Shown one piece after another: positions 7,793 to 20,503 of a stretch of DNA of 64,000 bases. The notes below the pieces were generated by a model. That model ran no database searches, was not told the DNA's origin, and saw nothing but the letters and a program-made list of their open reading frames with translations. Origin of the DNA: Brevibacterium permense (GTDB taxonomy: Bacteria; Actinomycetota; Actinomycetes; Actinomycetales; Brevibacteriaceae); the NCBI RefSeq assembly GCF_013280495.1, contig NZ_JABSSX010000002.1:186001-250000 (forward strand), given 5' to 3'. Position 1 is the first letter of the stretch, and every line of letters begins with the position of its first letter. The translations under genes and the position numbers were made by a program.

Positions 7793-8725
7793 TTATGCTT
7801 GCCTCTCGGTATAGGGGTCGAAAGTCACGTCTCCACGGCCGCGCAGGAAGTCGGCCGTGGCCATCCGGGCCTTGCCGAAGGGTTGGATCTGTTCGACCCT
7901 GACCCAGCCGTCACCGCAGCGCAGCACCGGCTGCTGCTGCCAGGTGGTCAGTTCGCCGACAGCCCCGGGGGTCGTCACTTCGGGTGCGGGTGAGAGTCCG
8001 AAGAGCTTCGTCCTCTTCCCGTCGAGTTCCACCCATGGTCCCGGTGCGGGACTGGTTCCGCGGGCCCGGTCGATCACCCGGGCGGTCGGAGCGGACAGAT
8101 CGAGGTGGGCGTCGGTGACGGTGATCTTCTCCGCATGGCTGGACTCACCGGTCTGCGGGGTCAGAGTGGCGGTGCCGGCGGCGAGATCGTCGAAGGCGGC
8201 GACGAGTTCGGGGGCCCCGCGGCGTGCATAGTCCGCAAGTGCCTCTGCGACATCTGCGTGGTCGAGCGGCAGTTCGAGTCGTCGCAGCACGGGGCCGGTG
8301 TCCATGCCTTCGTCGATGCGGAACACGCTGATCCCACTGGTGGTCTCGCCGCCTATGAGTGCGCGTTGGACGGGGGCGGCTCCGCGGTAGGCCGGCAGCA
8401 GTGAGAAGTGGAGGTTGAACCAGCCGAGTCGGGCGGTGGCCAGTGCGGCGGGTCCGGCGATGGCTCCGAAGGCGACGACAGCGACGGCGTCGACGTCGAG
8501 TGCCTGCAGCTGGGCGATGACGTCGCCGCGCAGACGCCCGGCTTCGATGACGGGCAGTCCGAGTTCGAGAGCGCGGGTCTTCACCGGTGACGGGGTGAGG
8601 ACCCTCTTCCGTCCGACGGGCGCATCGGGTCGGGTGAGCACCGCACGGATGCGGTGGCCCGATTCGGCAAATGCCTCAAGGGCGGGAACTGCGACATCAG
8701 GGGTGCCGGCGAAGACGATATCCAC
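7793..8725 (-). CDS. fmt: Methionyl-tRNA formyltransferase
   Basis: Fmt formylates initiator Met-tRNA using 10-formyltetrahydrofolate. The protein has the N-terminal formyltransferase domain beginning VDIVFAGTPDVAVPAL, the catalytic Asn-His pair in NLHFSLLPAYRGAAP and the catalytic Asp in DTGPVL, and a C-terminal OB-like domain (GWVRVEQIQPFGKARM). About 310 residues is normal. I place the start at GTG 8725 because family members begin M-x-I-V-F-A-G-T-P. A longer reading from GTG 8758 would overlap the priA stop as GTGA and adds 11 residues with no homology; it could be the true start through coupling. Confidence 0.95.
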   Translation of the reverse strand: MDIVFAGTPDVAVPALEAFAESGHRIRAVLTRPDAPVGRKRVLTPSPVKTRALELGLPVIEAGRLRGDVIAQLQALDVDAVAVVAFGAIAGPAALATARLGWFNLHFSLLPAYRGAAPVQRALIGGETTSGISVFRIDEGMDTGPVLRRLELPLDHADVAEALADYARRGAPELVAAFDDLAAGTATLTPQTGESSHAEKITVTDAHLDLSAPTARVIDRARGTSPAPGPWVELDGKRTKLFGLSPAPEVTTPGAVGELTTWQQQPVLRCGDGWVRVEQIQPFGKARMATADFLRGRGDVTFDPYTERQA

Positions 8726-8754
8726 GACTTGGATTCTACTGGTTCGCCGCGCCG

Positions 8755-10809
8755 TCACAGCGACCGGGGATCATCGATGCGCACGCGCACCTGCCGTTGC
8801 TTCTTGGCCGACCGGGAGGCGATGATCTCGGCCGCTCTCGTTCCGACGCGGTCTCCGGCGGAGAACGGGTAGGCGCTGACGCTGCGCTGCCCGTCCTCGG
8901 CGTCCTCGCGCAGGAGTTCCTCGACCTCGCCGATCTGTTCGAGCACCTCGTCGATGTCGGCGCCTGCTCCCGTGAGTTCGAGGATCCGTCGGTAGGGCGG
9001 GAAGCCGAGAGTCTTCCGGTCGCTCAGCTGTCGTGACATGAAGGTCGTGGGGTCGAAGGCGGTCAAGGTCTGCCGGATGAGTTCGTCTTCGTCGCCGAGG
9101 TAGACGACTCCCCCGTCATCGCGTGAGCGCACGAGTGAGGCGGCACGCAGTCGGCGTGCCACACTTTCGTCGATCGAGCGCATCCAGGGCCCCGGCCACA
9201 GCGAATCCAGAAGGATCGCCGCGGCATAGCCGCCGAGCACATAAGGTTCGGCTCCGGTGGTGGCGACCACGAGTCGCGGGGTCTCGTCGAGGGCAGTGGA
9301 GATGTGGTCGCCTCCGGATTCGACGATCTCGATATCGGGCAGCGCCCGGGCGAGCTCTTCGACGGTGCGGGCCCGGCCGCGCACGATCGATCGCACACGG
9401 TTCGAATGGCAGCGCAGGCAGCTGAACGTCTCCGAGTGATAGCCGCAGGACCGGCAGGCGAAGGGACCGACTTCCGACTGTGTGGTCAGCGTCGCCTGAC
9501 ATTGCGGGCAGCGGGCGACTTCCTGGCAGCGGGCACAGGCGAAGACAGGATAGTAACCGGAGCGCGGCACTTGAACGAGCACCGGACCGGGCACTCCGCC
9601 GTCCCGGGGCCGCGGACGCAGCGCCGTTCGCATGATCTGCCAGGCGCGGCTGGGAATGCGCTGCCAGGCGAAGGGGTCGCGGTCCTCATCGGGGACGAAG
9701 ACGACGGGGGCGGCATGCCGCCTGGCCGGTCCGACCGGTGTGACGTCGGCCAGCCAGCCGATCTCGACGAGGCGCTGCACTTCGGCGCTGCGGTCGGTGG
9801 AGACGAAGAGCAGCTCGGTGTCCTCGATGGTCGACCGCAGCAGGCAGACCTCTCGGGCGTGCGGGTACGGGGCGTGCTGATCGAGGTAGTTGAGGTTGGC
9901 GTCATCGGTGCAGATGATGAGTCCGAGGTCCGCGACGGGGGCGAAGGCCGCCGCACGCGTGCCGATCGTGATCCGCGTGTGTCCGAGCAGTCCGCGCAGC
10001 CAGGCCTGCCACCGCAGCTCCGGTGACTGGTCGGCGCTGAGCACCGAGACCTCCGCGATCCCAGCGTGGGTGAGAGTCGAATGGAGCACGGCGAGTTCAC
10101 GATGATCGGGCACGAGCCAGAGCACGGATCTGCCGGCCTCGAGACTCGCGCGTGCGGCATCGAGTCCGGCACGGATCCAGCTGAGACCCGGCGTCGGCCC
10201 GGGTGTGCACGCCAGGGCTCTGCGCCGAGGCGATTCCGAGGCATCGTCGGCCGTGGGTTCCGTCCCCGCCGTAAGAACCCATTCGCCGAGGCGGTTCAGC
10301 AGCTGCGGATCATCCGCCGGCCCGTCGTTCGGTCCGGTCGCTGGGTCCGCGGCGTCCGCGTCGGTCTGTACGGCCGGATCTCCCGCCTTCTCAGCGTTGA
10401 GCACGGCTTTCTCGCCGCGGGCATGACGCGGTGGGATGGCCAGACGCAGCACATCGGCGAGGGTGCCGCCGTAGCGACGGGCGACAGCTTCGCTCAAGGC
10501 GAGCAGATCCGCACTCAGCACCTGGATGGAGCCGCTGATGCGTTGGATCGTCGCCAGCGGACCGATGTGGTCCGAGGCTTCGACGCGTTCGAGCAGATAG
10601 CCGTCGCGCAGCTTTCCGGCGAATTTCACCCGCACCCGCACACCGGGCAGGGCAGCCTCCGCGAGCTTCTCCGGCACCGCGTAGTCGAAGGTCCGCGCCA
10701 GGTGCGGGACGGAATGGTCGATGAGCACTCGGGCGACCGGTTCGGTCGGGGCCAGGGGAACCTGGCCCTCGGCCGAGGTGCCGGTGTCGATCGGGAGGGG
10801 TTCGTCCAC
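8755..10809 (-). CDS. priA: PriA-like primosomal protein N', probably helicase-inactive
   Basis: PriA restarts stalled replication forks. This 684-residue protein has the N-terminal 3'-DNA-binding domain (VLIDHSVPHLARTFDYAVP, about residues 28-125), a linker rich in Ala, Asp and Pro, a helicase-like core, and a zinc region with eight cysteines (CARCQ, CPQC, CRSCG, CLRC; about residues 423-470). The ATPase motifs are degenerate: where E. coli has GVTGSGKTE the sequence reads CTPGPTPGLSW (about residue 202), with no Gly-Lys-Thr, and the DEEH box reads CTDDANLN. This loss is known in actinobacterial PriA, so it probably works as a structural loader rather than a motor. The gene lies 12 bases after metK, with fmt following. 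Confidence 0.93.
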   Translation of the reverse strand: MDEPLPIDTGTSAEGQVPLAPTEPVARVLIDHSVPHLARTFDYAVPEKLAEAALPGVRVRVKFAGKLRDGYLLERVEASDHIGPLATIQRISGSIQVLSADLLALSEAVARRYGGTLADVLRLAIPPRHARGEKAVLNAEKAGDPAVQTDADAADPATGPNDGPADDPQLLNRLGEWVLTAGTEPTADDASESPRRRALACTPGPTPGLSWIRAGLDAARASLEAGRSVLWLVPDHRELAVLHSTLTHAGIAEVSVLSADQSPELRWQAWLRGLLGHTRITIGTRAAAFAPVADLGLIICTDDANLNYLDQHAPYPHAREVCLLRSTIEDTELLFVSTDRSAEVQRLVEIGWLADVTPVGPARRHAAPVVFVPDEDRDPFAWQRIPSRAWQIMRTALRPRPRDGGVPGPVLVQVPRSGYYPVFACARCQEVARCPQCQATLTTQSEVGPFACRSCGYHSETFSCLRCHSNRVRSIVRGRARTVEELARALPDIEIVESGGDHISTALDETPRLVVATTGAEPYVLGGYAAAILLDSLWPGPWMRSIDESVARRLRAASLVRSRDDGGVVYLGDEDELIRQTLTAFDPTTFMSRQLSDRKTLGFPPYRRILELTGAGADIDEVLEQIGEVEELLREDAEDGQRSVSAYPFSAGDRVGTRAAEIIASRSAKKQRQVRVRIDDPRSL

Positions 10810-10821
10810 GCCGACGGCAGA

Positions 10822-12027
10822 CTAGTTGGAGGACACGGCGCGCAGCAGATCCTCGGCGCGGTCCGTGACCTCCCAGGTGAAATCGGGCAGTTCACGGCCG
10901 AAGTGGCCGTAGGTCGAGGTCTGCGAGTAGATCGGGCGCAGCAGGTCGAGTTCCTGGATGATCATCGCAGGGCGGAGGTCGAAGACCTCCCGGATGGCGG
11001 CCGAGATGGCCGCAGGGTCCGCCTTCTCCGTTCCGAAGGTCTCGACGTAGAGCCCCATCGGATCGACTCGGCCGATCGCATAGGACACCTGCACCTCGGC
11101 ACGGTCGGCGAGACCGGCTGCGACGACATTCTTCGCCACCCAGCGCATCGCGTAGGCCGCCGACCGGTCGACCTTCGACGGGTCCTTGCCGGAGAACGCA
11201 CCGCCGCCGTGACGGGAGAACCCGCCGTAGGTGTCGACGATGATCTTCCGTCCGGTCAGACCGGCATCGCCCATCGGTCCGCCCGTGACGAAGGGACCGG
11301 CCGGGTTGATGTGGATGTTCGCACCCGAGGTGTCGAGACCGGAGTCGGCGATCACCGGATCGATGACGAGCTCCTTGATCTCGGTGTGCAGCTGGGACTG
11401 GCTGGTCTCCGCCGAATGCTGGGTGGAGACCACGACGTTCTCGATCGACACTGCCTCATCGCCGTCGTAGCCCAGCGTCAGCTGCGTCTTGCCATCGGGA
11501 CGCAGGTAGTCGAGCCGACCGGACTTGCGCACCTCGGAGAGCTGCTCGGCCATCCGGGAGGCCAGGTGGATGGGCAGCGGCATGAGCACATCGGTGGAGT
11601 TGTCGGCATAGCCGAACATCAGTCCCTGATCTCCGGCGCCGAGGCTGGTGCCGTGGTCTGAGGATTCGACGGCCTCACGGAAGTCCAGCGGATTCGTCAC
11701 CCCGGAGTGGATGTCCGTGGACTGGCTGCCGATGGACACTGAGACTCCGCAGGAGTGTCCGTCGAAGCCGGTGTCCGAGGAGTCGTAGCCGATGCCCGTG
11801 ATGAGGCTGCGTACGATTCCGGCGACATCGGCGTAGGCGGCGGTATTCACCTCACCGGCAACATGGACGAGCCCGGTGGTGACCATGGTCTCCACGGCCA
11901 CTTTGGCGTTGGGGTCCTGCCGGAGCAGGTCGTCGAGCACCGCATCGCTGATCTGGTCGCAGATCTTGTCGGGATGTCCCTCGGTGACGGACTCGGATGA
12001 GAAGAAACGCAGATTTGTGTGTGTCAC
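10822..12027 (-). CDS. metK: S-adenosylmethionine synthetase
   Basis: MetK makes S-adenosylmethionine from ATP and methionine. The 401-residue protein contains the expected motifs: [20 protein letters not shown] (ATP and Mg2+ binding, near residues 12-31), [12 protein letters not shown] (about 122-133) and [19 protein letters not shown] with the P-loop-like Lys residues (about 272-290). It begins at GTG 12027, which overlaps the coaBC stop as GTGA, so translation is coupled to coaBC. The length matches other actinobacterial MetK proteins. It supplies the methyl donor used by RsmB a few genes downstream, among many others. Confidence 0.98.
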   Translation of the reverse strand: MTHTNLRFFSSESVTEGHPDKICDQISDAVLDDLLRQDPNAKVAVETMVTTGLVHVAGEVNTAAYADVAGIVRSLITGIGYDSSDTGFDGHSCGVSVSIGSQSTDIHSGVTNPLDFREAVESSDHGTSLGAGDQGLMFGYADNSTDVLMPLPIHLASRMAEQLSEVRKSGRLDYLRPDGKTQLTLGYDGDEAVSIENVVVSTQHSAETSQSQLHTEIKELVIDPVIADSGLDTSGANIHINPAGPFVTGGPMGDAGLTGRKIIVDTYGGFSRHGGGAFSGKDPSKVDRSAAYAMRWVAKNVVAAGLADRAEVQVSYAIGRVDPMGLYVETFGTEKADPAAISAAIREVFDLRPAMIIQELDLLRPIYSQTSTYGHFGRELPDFTWEVTDRAEDLLRAVSSN

Positions 12028-13304
12028 GTTGTCGATTCTACGTGGGTGAATTGGTCGGAGACGGCCGTGATGACCTTTTGTGAAACATGGTCCTTCGACC
12101 CGTGGAATTCGTCGCCGACGACGATCTCGCCGTGGTGGGCGGAGATGATCTGGACCATGGTGTCATCGTGGCCGAAGGCGCGGTCGTCCGAGACGTCGTT
12201 GAATACGAGAAGGTCGACGCCTTTGCGCTCGAACTTGGCTCGAGCGTAGTCGAGGGCGGCGGTGGCGGCGTCCCCGGTCTCGGCGGCGAATCCGACGATG
12301 ATCTGATGGCGGAGGCTGGTCTGACGGCTGCGCTCGTCGACGAGTCCGCGGAGGATGTCCGGGTTCTGTACGAGACGCAGAGTCAGACCGTCGTCTCCGG
12401 ACTTCTTCATCTTCGAGTCCGTCGTCTCGGCCGGCCGGTAGTCGGCGACGGCGGCGGCCATGATGATGGCATCAGCCCGCACCTGGGCCGAATGCATCGC
12501 CGACTGCAGCTCCAGAGTGGATTCGACCGGGGTGATCGTGATGCCCGCAGGCAATCCCGTCAGCAGCCCGGTGTCGATGTTCGCGGCGACGAGTTCGACT
12601 GATGCGCCCGCGGCATGGGCGGCCTTGGCCAGCGCGATGCCCTGTTTGCCTGAGGAGCGGTTGCCGAGAAAACGCACTGGGTCGAGTGCTTCCCGCGTGC
12701 CGCCTGCGCTGATGACGATGCGACGACCGGACAGAGCACCGCTGTGGTCATTGGACGCGTCTGCCGAGTCGGCGGAGGTGCCGTCCTTGACCGAGAGCGC
12801 GAAGTCGACGATCTCTTCGGGTTCGGGCAGTCGGCCGGGCCCGGAATCGGGGCCGGTGAGGCGTCCGACAGCAGGGTCGAGGACATGGACGCCGCGGGAG
12901 CGCAGGGTCGCGATGTTGGCGACTGTGGCGGGGTTGAGCCACATCTCCGTGTGCATGGCGGGGGCCACGACCACCTCGGCGGTCGTAGTGAGCACGGAGG
13001 CGCTGAGCAGATCATCGGCTCGTCCGGCGGCGATCTTCGCGATCAGATCCGCGGTCGCCGGAGCGATGATGACGAGTTCGGCTGCCTGTCCGATGCGGAC
13101 GTGATTGACGGTGTCGATCTCGTCGAAGACATCGGTGGTCACGGTCTGGCCGGACAGTGCCTCCAGGGTGGGGGCACCGATGAATTTCAGTGCGTTGGCC
13201 GTCGGAACGACCTTGACGCTGTGGTCGAGCTCCCGGAGCCGCCGGATGATGTGTGCCGCTTTGTAGGCGGCGATCCCACCGGCGACGCCGAGTACGATTC
13301 TCAC
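12024..13304 (-). CDS. coaBC: Bifunctional phosphopantothenoylcysteine decarboxylase/synthetase CoaBC
   Basis: CoaBC carries out two consecutive steps of coenzyme A synthesis: CTP-dependent joining of cysteine to 4'-phosphopantothenate (CoaB, C-terminal) and FMN-dependent decarboxylation (CoaC, N-terminal). The N-terminal half begins [14 protein letters not shown] and contains the [17 protein letters not shown] segment with the catalytic His and [11 protein letters not shown], the actinobacterial form of the PxMNxxMW motif. The CoaB half starts near residue 190 with [20 protein letters not shown] and has the Lys loop SKMKKSG. The start is GTG 13304, overlapping the rpoZ stop by GTGA. A short Asp/Ser-rich linker joins the halves. 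Confidence 0.97.
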   Translation of the reverse strand: MRIVLGVAGGIAAYKAAHIIRRLRELDHSVKVVPTANALKFIGAPTLEALSGQTVTTDVFDEIDTVNHVRIGQAAELVIIAPATADLIAKIAAGRADDLLSASVLTTTAEVVVAPAMHTEMWLNPATVANIATLRSRGVHVLDPAVGRLTGPDSGPGRLPEPEEIVDFALSVKDGTSADSADASNDHSGALSGRRIVISAGGTREALDPVRFLGNRSSGKQGIALAKAAHAAGASVELVAANIDTGLLTGLPAGITITPVESTLELQSAMHSAQVRADAIIMAAAVADYRPAETTDSKMKKSGDDGLTLRLVQNPDILRGLVDERSRQTSLRHQIIVGFAAETGDAATAALDYARAKFERKGVDLLVFNDVSDDRAFGHDDTMVQIISAHHGEIVVGDEFHGSKDHVSQKVITAVSDQFTHVESTT

Positions 13305-13648
13305 TGGTCGCTGAAGTCGATCGCGCCGTCGTTGCTCACAGGAGCGGTGGCTTCGGCCTCGGGTGCGGCCTGGATGAAGTCGGCTTCGGAGACCTCGCGG
13401 GCGACGATCTTCGACTCGTTGACCTCACGCAGAGCGATCGACAGAGGCTTCTCGTTGGTGCCCGGCGTGACGAGCGGACCGACGTTCTCGAGCAGTCCCT
13501 CCTGCAGCTGGGCGTAGTACGAGTTGATCTGACGGGCGCGCTTTGCCGCGATCGAGACCAGTTCGTACTTCGAACCGGTGACGTTGAGCAGATCGTCGAT
13601 CGGAGGGTTGGTGATGCCTTCAGGCTGTGCGGGCAAGGAGATTCCCAT
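13301..13648 (-). CDS. rpoZ: RNA polymerase omega subunit
   Basis: Omega is a small subunit that helps assembly of the beta-prime subunit of RNA polymerase. The 115-residue protein has the family core: [18 protein letters not shown], then [15 protein letters not shown], and the segment [16 protein letters not shown]. The last 25 residues are acidic and Ala-rich, a common actinobacterial extension. Its ATG follows the gmk stop codon directly with no spacer, and its own stop overlaps the coaBC start, so gmk, rpoZ and coaBC are tightly coupled. Confidence 0.97.
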   Translation of the reverse strand: MGISLPAQPEGITNPPIDDLLNVTGSKYELVSIAAKRARQINSYYAQLQEGLLENVGPLVTPGTNEKPLSIALREVNESKIVAREVSEADFIQAAPEAEATAPVSNDGAIDFSDQ

Positions 13649-14212
13649 CTAATCGGAAGTGGATATACCCATCAATGATAGGAGTTCTTCGGCCGCAGTG
13701 CGAACGTGGTCGTTCACAATGGTCACGTCGAACTCCGATTCGGCGGCCAATTCGCGTTTCGCGGTGGCCAGTCGTCGTTCCTGCTCCTCCTCCGTTTCGG
13801 TGCCTCGACCGGTCAGGCGGGAGACGAGTTCCTCCCAGCTGGGCGGGGCGAGGAAGACGAAGCGGGCATCGGGCATCTTCTCTTTGACCTGGCGGGCTCC
13901 CTGCAGATCGATCTCCAGCAGCGCGGGAATCCCCTGTTCGAGCTTCTCCTCCACCGGGGCCGAAGGCGTGCCGTAGCGGTGGCGTCCGTGGACGACGGCG
14001 TATTCGAGCAGGCGATCCTCGGCGATGAGGGTGTCGAAGGCGTCGTCGGTGAGGAAGTGATAATGGACACCATCGATCTCACCGGGGCGTCTGGGTCGGG
14101 TCGTGGCCGACACGGAGAACCAGACCTCGGGGTGGTTCTGTCGAATATAGGTGCTGATGGTGCCTTTTCCGACGGCGGTCGGACCCGCGAGGACGGTGAG
14201 TCGATTATTCAC
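13649..14212 (-). CDS. gmk: Guanylate kinase
   Basis: Gmk phosphorylates GMP to GDP. The 187-residue protein has the P-loop [10 protein letters not shown] near the N-terminus, the GMP-binding region [19 protein letters not shown], and [15 protein letters not shown] longer open frame extends upstream to 14377, but that part overlaps mihF and is not protein-like; GTG at 14212 gives the normal length and is preferred. No clear ribosome site precedes it. The gene lies 19 bases after mihF and abuts rpoZ, as in Mycobacterium. Confidence 0.95.
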   Translation of the reverse strand: MNNRLTVLAGPTAVGKGTISTYIRQNHPEVWFSVSATTRPRRPGEIDGVHYHFLTDDAFDTLIAEDRLLEYAVVHGRHRYGTPSAPVEEKLEQGIPALLEIDLQGARQVKEKMPDARFVFLAPPSWEELVSRLTGRGTETEEEQERRLATAKRELAAESEFDVTIVNDHVRTAAEELLSLMGISTSD

Positions 14213-14231
14213 AGATCTGAGGTTGTCACAC

Positions 14232-14543
14232 TCAGGAATATTTCTCCAACAGGGCGGACTTCTGGTGCACGCCCAGACCTTTGATCCGACGGGAGGTGGC
14301 GATGCCGACCTCTTCCATGGCGGCTTCGGCGCGCCGGTCGCCGACTCCGGGCAGAGCTCTGAGCAGATCGAGCACACGCATCTTCGCCAGTGCTTCGTCG
14401 TCTGCTGCCTTCTTGAGCACGGCCGCGAGATCGGTATCGCCGGTCTTCAGCGCCGACTTCACTTCGGCTCGTGCCTGACGTGCCTTGAACGCTTTGTCCA
14501 ACGCAGCGGAACGCTGTTGCGGGGTCAACGGTTCGAGTGCCAC
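14232..14543 (-). CDS. mihF: Integration host factor, actinobacterial type (mIHF/sIHF)
   Basis: This 103-residue basic protein belongs to the actinobacterial integration host factors, which are unrelated to E. coli IHF and bind and bend DNA as monomers. It has an N-terminal helix rich in Ala, Lys and Arg ([20 protein letters not shown]) and a helix-two-turns-helix module: [27 protein letters not shown] followed by [10 protein letters not shown] (written here as separate pieces). The order pyrF-mihF-gmk-rpoZ matches Mycobacterium tuberculosis, where the protein is an essential nucleoid factor. A hairpin-rich gap of 175 bases separates it from pyrF, so it may have its own promoter. Confidence 0.95.
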   Translation of the reverse strand: MALEPLTPQQRSAALDKAFKARQARAEVKSALKTGDTDLAAVLKKAADDEALAKMRVLDLLRALPGVGDRRAEAAMEEVGIATSRRIKGLGVHQKSALLEKYS

Positions 14544-14668
14544 TTTGTCTCCTCTGTCACCATGAACGGGCAGGTAGGGAAGTTGTCTCAGTCTAAGACA
14601 AAATCCCTGCCGAGAGGCGATATGAGAAGAAATTGGTGTCGTGGCGAGCCGGAATCCGCCCTTCGACG

Positions 14669-14720
14669 GAACACCGAAACCGGTGTTCGGAGCGCCCCCG
14701 CGATCCGAACACCGGTGTTC
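14669..14720 (-). repeat. Paired palindromes after pyrF (possible terminator or protein-binding site)
   Basis: Two related inverted repeats lie at the pyrF 3' end. The first, 14707-14720, is the 14-base perfect palindrome GAACACCGGTGTTC, which overlaps the pyrF stop codon. The second, 14669-14688, has arms GAACACCG and CGGTGTTC around a 4-base loop. Both share GAACACCGG. No U-rich tract follows on the minus strand, so a simple intrinsic terminator is only one option; a regulator-binding site ahead of mihF is another. Confidence 0.45.
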
Positions 14721-15563
14721 AGTCGGTGACCGTCAGCGCACGATTGAGCGCGGCGGCGGTTTCGGCCAGACCGTCGGGTCCGGCACCGAGCACCGCACGG
14801 GAGGCGGTGGCGAGCACCTGTCCCGATTCCAGCGCCCGGCTGCCGAAGACGGCCCGCAGCTCGGTCAGGCCTGCGCCCTGTGCGCCGACGCCCGGAGCGA
14901 GGATCGGTCCCCCGCAGTCGCTGGGATCGAAACCCAGATCGCGCGCGGCGGTGCTGATGGTCGCTCCGACGACGAGTCCGAAGGGGCCGAGGTCGTCGGG
15001 TGTCCCCAGTGCCTGAGCATTGCGCTGCCGGACTCGGGACACGATCGATCCGGCCACCGATTCGCGGTCTCTCACGGCATGCTGGACTTCTGCCCCTTCC
15101 GGGTTCGAGGTCAGTGCCAGGACGAACACGCCCTTGCCGTGAGCGGCAGCGAGTTCGAAAGCCGGCTCCAGGGCGCCGAATCCGAGGTAGGGCGAGACCG
15201 TGATCGAGTCCGCGGCCAGCGCCGAGGCGGGGTCGAGGTAGGCCTTCGCGTAGGCACCCATGGTCGACCCGATGTCACCGCGTTTGATGTCGAGGACGGT
15301 GAGCAGTCCGGCGTCCCTGGCCGCGGCCAGCGTCTCTTCGAGAGCAGCGACGCCGGCGGAGCCGTACTGTTCGAAGAACGCGGACTGCGGTTTGACGGCG
15401 GCCACCGAGCCCTTGAGCTCGGAGACCGTGCGGAGGGCGAACTCCCGGACCCCTGCGGCGCTGGCAGGCAGCCCCCAGGAGGCGAGGAGATGCTCGTGCG
15501 GGTCGATGCCCACACACAGCGGTCCATGCTCGTCCATGGCGGCTGCCAGTCGGGTGCCGAACA

Positions 15564-15564
<1 letters not shown>
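14719..15564 (-). CDS. pyrF: Orotidine 5'-phosphate decarboxylase (type 2)
   Basis: PyrF converts OMP to UMP, the last step of de novo UMP synthesis. This 281-residue enzyme is the longer type 2 form. The catalytic Lys/Asp array is at LDIKRGDIGSTM (about residues 92-103), and CVGIDPHEHLL near the N-terminus carries the first substrate Asp. VGATISTAARDL and LAPGVGAQG form the phosphate site. Its ATG overlaps the last base of the carB stop (TGATG), and it is the last pyr gene of the operon. Confidence 0.97.
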
Positions 15565-18839
<3,275 letters not shown>

Positions 18840-18851
18840 TGGGTGTTCTCC

Positions 18852-20012
18852 TTAGACCTGGGCAGCCGAATCGGCCTGGGAAGCGGACATGAGGTCGACG
18901 AAGCGATCGAACAGGTAGCTCGAATCGTGCGGGCCGGCCGCAGCCTCGGGGTGGAATTGGACGGAGAAGGCGGGAATGTCGAGGCAGGCGAGTCCCTCGA
19001 CGACGTCGTCGTTGAGGCACACGTGGGAGACGATCACCCGGCCGTAGTCGGCCTTGTGCGGGGCGATGGTCTCCCCTGTCAGCGGAGCGTCGACGGCGAA
19101 GCCGTGGTTCTGCGAGGTGATCTCGACCTTCTCCGTGGTCCGGTCCATCACGGGCACGTTGATTCCACGGTGGCCGAAGGGCAGCTTATAGGTGCCGAAG
19201 CCCAGGGCCCGACCGAGCAGCTGATTGCCGAAGCAGATGCCGAAGAACGGGATTCGGGCGTCGAGCACGGCGCGCAGCAGTTCGACCTGGTCGTCTGCGG
19301 TCGCGGGGTCGCCGGGGCCGTTGGAGAAGAAGACTCCGTCGACGCCCAGGGCCCGGATCTCTTCGAAGCTGATCGTCGACGGCAGCAGGTGCACGTCGAT
19401 TCCGCGTTCGCTCAGTCGTTCGGGGGTCATCGATTTGATGCCGAGGTCGACGGCGGCGACGCTGAAGCGCTTCTCCCCGCGGGCGGGGACGAGGGTGGGT
19501 TCGGTGATCGAGACTTCGTCGACGAGGTTGGCTCCGACCATCTGCGGAGACGCCTGGACACGGGCGAGGAGTTCGGATTCGGGCGCCTCGGCGGCGGGTC
19601 CGGAGAAGATGCCCACGCGCATGGCTCCCTTGTCGCGCAGGTGGCGGGTCAGGGCTCGGGTGTCGACGTCGGAGATGCCGACGATCCCGGACTCGGTCAG
19701 CCAGTCGGCCAGGTCGCCTTCGGAGCGCCAGTTCGACGAGATGCGGGAGGCATCGCGGACGACGTAGCCGGCGGCCCAGATCTGGGCGGATTCGTCATCG
19801 GTGCGGTTGACTCCGGTGTTGCCGATGTGCGGAGCGGCCTGGATGATGATCTGTCGGTGATAGGACGGATCTGTCAGCGTTTCCTGGTAGCCGGACATGG
19901 CGGTGACGAACACGGCCTCACCGGTGGTTTCGCCGATGTGTCCGTAGGCGGATCCGTGGAAGGTCCGGCCGTCTTCGAGGACGAGGACGGCGGGGGTGGT
20001 GGAAAAGCTCAT
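18852..20012 (-). CDS. carA: Carbamoyl phosphate synthase small (glutaminase) subunit
   Basis: CarA hydrolyses glutamine and channels ammonia to CarB. The 386-residue protein has an N-terminal CPSase domain ([15 protein letters not shown], then [17 protein letters not shown]) and a C-terminal class I glutamine amidotransferase with nucleophile Cys in [14 protein letters not shown] and the catalytic His/Glu in [20 protein letters not shown] instead of GICLGHQ is usual in actinobacteria. ATG at 20012 overlaps the stop of the preceding gene (ATGA). A much longer open frame in the same phase is not protein-like upstream of this ATG. Confidence 0.98.
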   Translation of the reverse strand: MSFSTTPAVLVLEDGRTFHGSAYGHIGETTGEAVFVTAMSGYQETLTDPSYHRQIIIQAAPHIGNTGVNRTDDESAQIWAAGYVVRDASRISSNWRSEGDLADWLTESGIVGISDVDTRALTRHLRDKGAMRVGIFSGPAAEAPESELLARVQASPQMVGANLVDEVSITEPTLVPARGEKRFSVAAVDLGIKSMTPERLSERGIDVHLLPSTISFEEIRALGVDGVFFSNGPGDPATADDQVELLRAVLDARIPFFGICFGNQLLGRALGFGTYKLPFGHRGINVPVMDRTTEKVEITSQNHGFAVDAPLTGETIAPHKADYGRVIVSHVCLNDDVVEGLACLDIPAFSVQFHPEAAAGPHDSSYLFDRFVDLMSASQADSAAQV

Positions 20013-20503
20013 TGTGCCTCTTCGATCATTTCGCGGATGCGGTCGACGGTAGGTGTGGTGGATGCGGCGTAGCGGGCGCGGAAGCCCGTGTCGACGAGGG
20101 TGTCGCCCAGGTGCCAGGTGATGCGGATGATGCCTCCGCGTTCGACGAATTTCCCGATCATCCCGTTCGTGGTGTCCACGGAGACGATGTCGCGGCGTGG
20201 GATGAGGAAGTCCTCGCGTCCGGCCAGGTCCATGATCACTCCCCCGTCGGTGACGACGAGTTCCCCGGTGGTGCGGATGCCCAGGCCGTGGACGGCGACG
20301 CGTTCGAGCGGATGGCCGGCCTTCGTCGTCGACACGTAGGAGCCTTCGACGGGTTCGCCCACGGCCTTGATTCCCATGTGGGGCTTCGGCGGGGTGACGA
20401 CCTCTGACTGGGCCCGTTTGCGTCGGCTCCATCCCCAGGCGATCGCGACGATCACGAGGAGGATGACGGCGGCGACGATGAGTGTGCCTACTGCTGTGTC
20501 CAT
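20009..20503 (-). CDS. Membrane-anchored PH-like protein of the pyr operon (Rv1382 type)
   Basis: The product is 164 residues. A single N-terminal membrane segment (about residues 5-24, [20 protein letters not shown]) is followed by a short basic stretch and a soluble domain resembling a PH-like fold, with [30 protein letters not shown] and [13 protein letters not shown]. The same gene occupies the same place between pyrC and carA in mycobacteria and other actinobacteria, but I know of no proven function. The start is ATG at 20503, with AGGAG upstream and inside the pyrC 3' end; the stop overlaps carA as ATGA. The strict coupling suggests a link to pyrimidine synthesis or its placement at the membrane. 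Confidence 0.85.
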   Translation of the reverse strand: MDTAVGTLIVAAVILLVIVAIAWGWSRRKRAQSEVVTPPKPHMGIKAVGEPVEGSYVSTTKAGHPLERVAVHGLGIRTTGELVVTDGGVIMDLAGREDFLIPRRDIVSVDTTNGMIGKFVERGGIIRITWHLGDTLVDTGFRARYAASTTPTVDRIREMIEEAQ

